A stretch of DNA of 21,735 nt from an uncultured Clostridia bacterium (lineage in GTDB: Bacteria; Bacillota; Clostridia; Lachnospirales; Bianqueaceae), in contig CALBGL010000113.1 in the NCBI GenBank assembly GCA_937892735.1, positions 1 through 21,735 on the forward strand, read 5' to 3'. Below are positions 21,250 through 21,735 of the stretch, piece after piece. Each line of letters opens with the position of its first letter. Within the stretch, counting starts at the first letter, position 1. The position numbers were made by a program, and so were the translations under genes. The notes below the pieces were generated by a model. That model saw only the letters and a list, made by a program, of their open reading frames with translations. It was not told the origin of the DNA and searched no databases.

Positions 21250-21452
21250 ATAGAAGATATTTCCATTCGTATCGTCAAGCTGACCCAAGAAATCAAACAG
21301 CGCATACAGCATCTTCGCCAAGCGTTCCAAGAGGGGCACAAAAGACATTTGTACTCAAGCCTCAGGAGATCGTGAAGGGGCACGCGGAATTTCAGGTCAT
21401 TTCCACGCATCAGACCCGGAGCCTGTTTCGCAAAATAAGGAACAGAAACTGA
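21250..21452 (+). pseudogene. small hypothetical gene, probably degraded (lost start and one frameshift)
   Basis: In one frame from 21253 the sequence encodes EDISIRIVKLTQEIKQRIQH and on to EG (21336). In the next frame, one base back, it continues from 21336 as AQKTFVLKPQEIVKGHAEF, VISTHQTRS and LFRKIRNRN to TGA 21450-21452. Joined, this gives about 67 residues of protein-like, charged, helical sequence. The junction is a GGGG run (21333-21336), where one missing G would explain the shift. The expected start is ATA (21250-21252) instead of ATG. A good SigA promoter lies just upstream. I do not recognise the family. A real peptide made only from one of the two halves cannot be excluded. Confidence 0.5.
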
Positions 21453-21508
21453 CATTCGCTTCACATGAAATGCCCTATCTTCCAAGACACAAAATAAAAA
21501 ATTGTAAA

Positions 21509-21527
21509 GCCAAAATATTGGCCTATT
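21509..21527 (+). terminator. weak hairpin after the degraded gene
   Basis: GCCAA-AATA-TTGGC (21509-21522) followed by CTATTT. It is short and may be fortuitous. From here to the palindromes at 21658 I see no gene. Confidence 0.3.
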
Positions 21528-21657
21528 TCATGACAGAAATCCGTCCCCCAAAAACGTTGAACCACATATTCCCGGAAAAGGTTTTTTATGCTTTCTCGCT
21601 GAAAAATCATAGATCTATATGCAGAAAATCAGGGGCCGGGCCAGCTCTCGCTCGTCT

Positions 21658-21727
21658 GCGTATACTATGTACGCAAAAGCTTCGGAGCCCGAGCTCATTC
21701 TGCTTCGACAGCGTATACTGTATACGC
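21658..21727. repeat. two 17-bp palindromes 53 bp apart
   Basis: GCGTATAC-T-GTATACGC (21711-21727) is a perfect 8+1+8 palindrome. GCGTATACTATGTACGC (21658-21674) is a close imperfect version. Both are followed by AAAAG. The intervening 36 bp contain a GGAGCCCGAGCTC element. The TACGCA core also occurs in the left-edge repeat of the window. The array may continue beyond the window. Confidence 0.65.
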
Positions 21728-21735
21728 AAAAGATC

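Noticed and set aside
21333..21336. GGGG run as a programmed -1 frameshift site
   Set aside because: It is not a canonical slippery heptamer, there is no clear downstream stimulatory structure, and the gene also lacks a normal start codon.

Overview
The window looks like chromosomal DNA from an anaerobic, spore-forming member of the Clostridia. The evidence is an alpha/beta-type small acid-soluble spore protein with a SigG-like promoter, an oxygen-sensitive class III ribonucleotide reductase with its activase, strong AAGGAGG ribosome binding sites, TTGACA/TATAAT promoters, a perfect CIRCE operator, and the Firmicutes gene order rpmB / asp23-fakA-recG. No rRNA, tRNA, CRISPR array, transposase or phage gene was seen. 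The content is mostly core or soft-core; the accessory-like material is at the two edges and in 19.0-21.5 kb.

Layout. 1-372 is gene-free and carries a 33-bp direct repeat. 373-1743 (-) is a MATE efflux pump. 1917-3625 (+) is a two-gene operon of an IscU/NifU-like protein and a GGGtGRT-family protein, closed by a strong terminator. 3813-4126 (-) holds two tiny genes, the second interrupted by an in-frame TAG. 4306-5204 (+) is a NusG-domain-II membrane protein plus a Gx (Hpre_diP_synt_I) transporter. 5292-6653 (+) is a second MATE pump. A perfect CIRCE box then precedes a small heat-shock protein (6781-7173). 7312-8007 is the NrdG-type activase, 8180-9430 a CNNM/CBS/CorC membrane protein, and 9579-11987 NrdD, whose promoter carries two NrdR boxes 31 bp apart. 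12173-12709 (-) is a flavodoxin. 12949-13744 (-) is a monofunctional peptidoglycan glycosyltransferase coupled to a 39-aa membrane peptide. 14007-14207 (+) is the spore protein. 14277-18473 (-) is recG-fakA-asp23, divergent from rpmB (18726-18911, +). 19074-21038 (+) is a three-gene cluster: secreted Cys-rich repeat protein, ECF sigma factor and RsgI-like transmembrane anti-sigma factor. 21250-21452 is a small degraded gene behind an intact-looking promoter, and the window ends in two 17-bp palindromes.

How the genes work together. nrdG and nrdD form the anaerobic dNTP-synthesis system, with visible NrdR control only on nrdD. The CIRCE box ties the small heat-shock protein to HrcA. asp23, fakA and recG are a conserved membrane/lipid/DNA-repair neighbourhood. 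The best candidate for an undescribed system is the 19.0-21.0 kb cluster, where a repeated cysteine-motif exported protein sits directly upstream of a sigma/anti-sigma pair whose anti-sigma factor ends in a low-complexity Gly/Asn/His tail. The conserved but functionally unassigned NifU-like/GGGtGRT pair, and the minus-strand micro-operon with an in-frame stop, also deserve attention.
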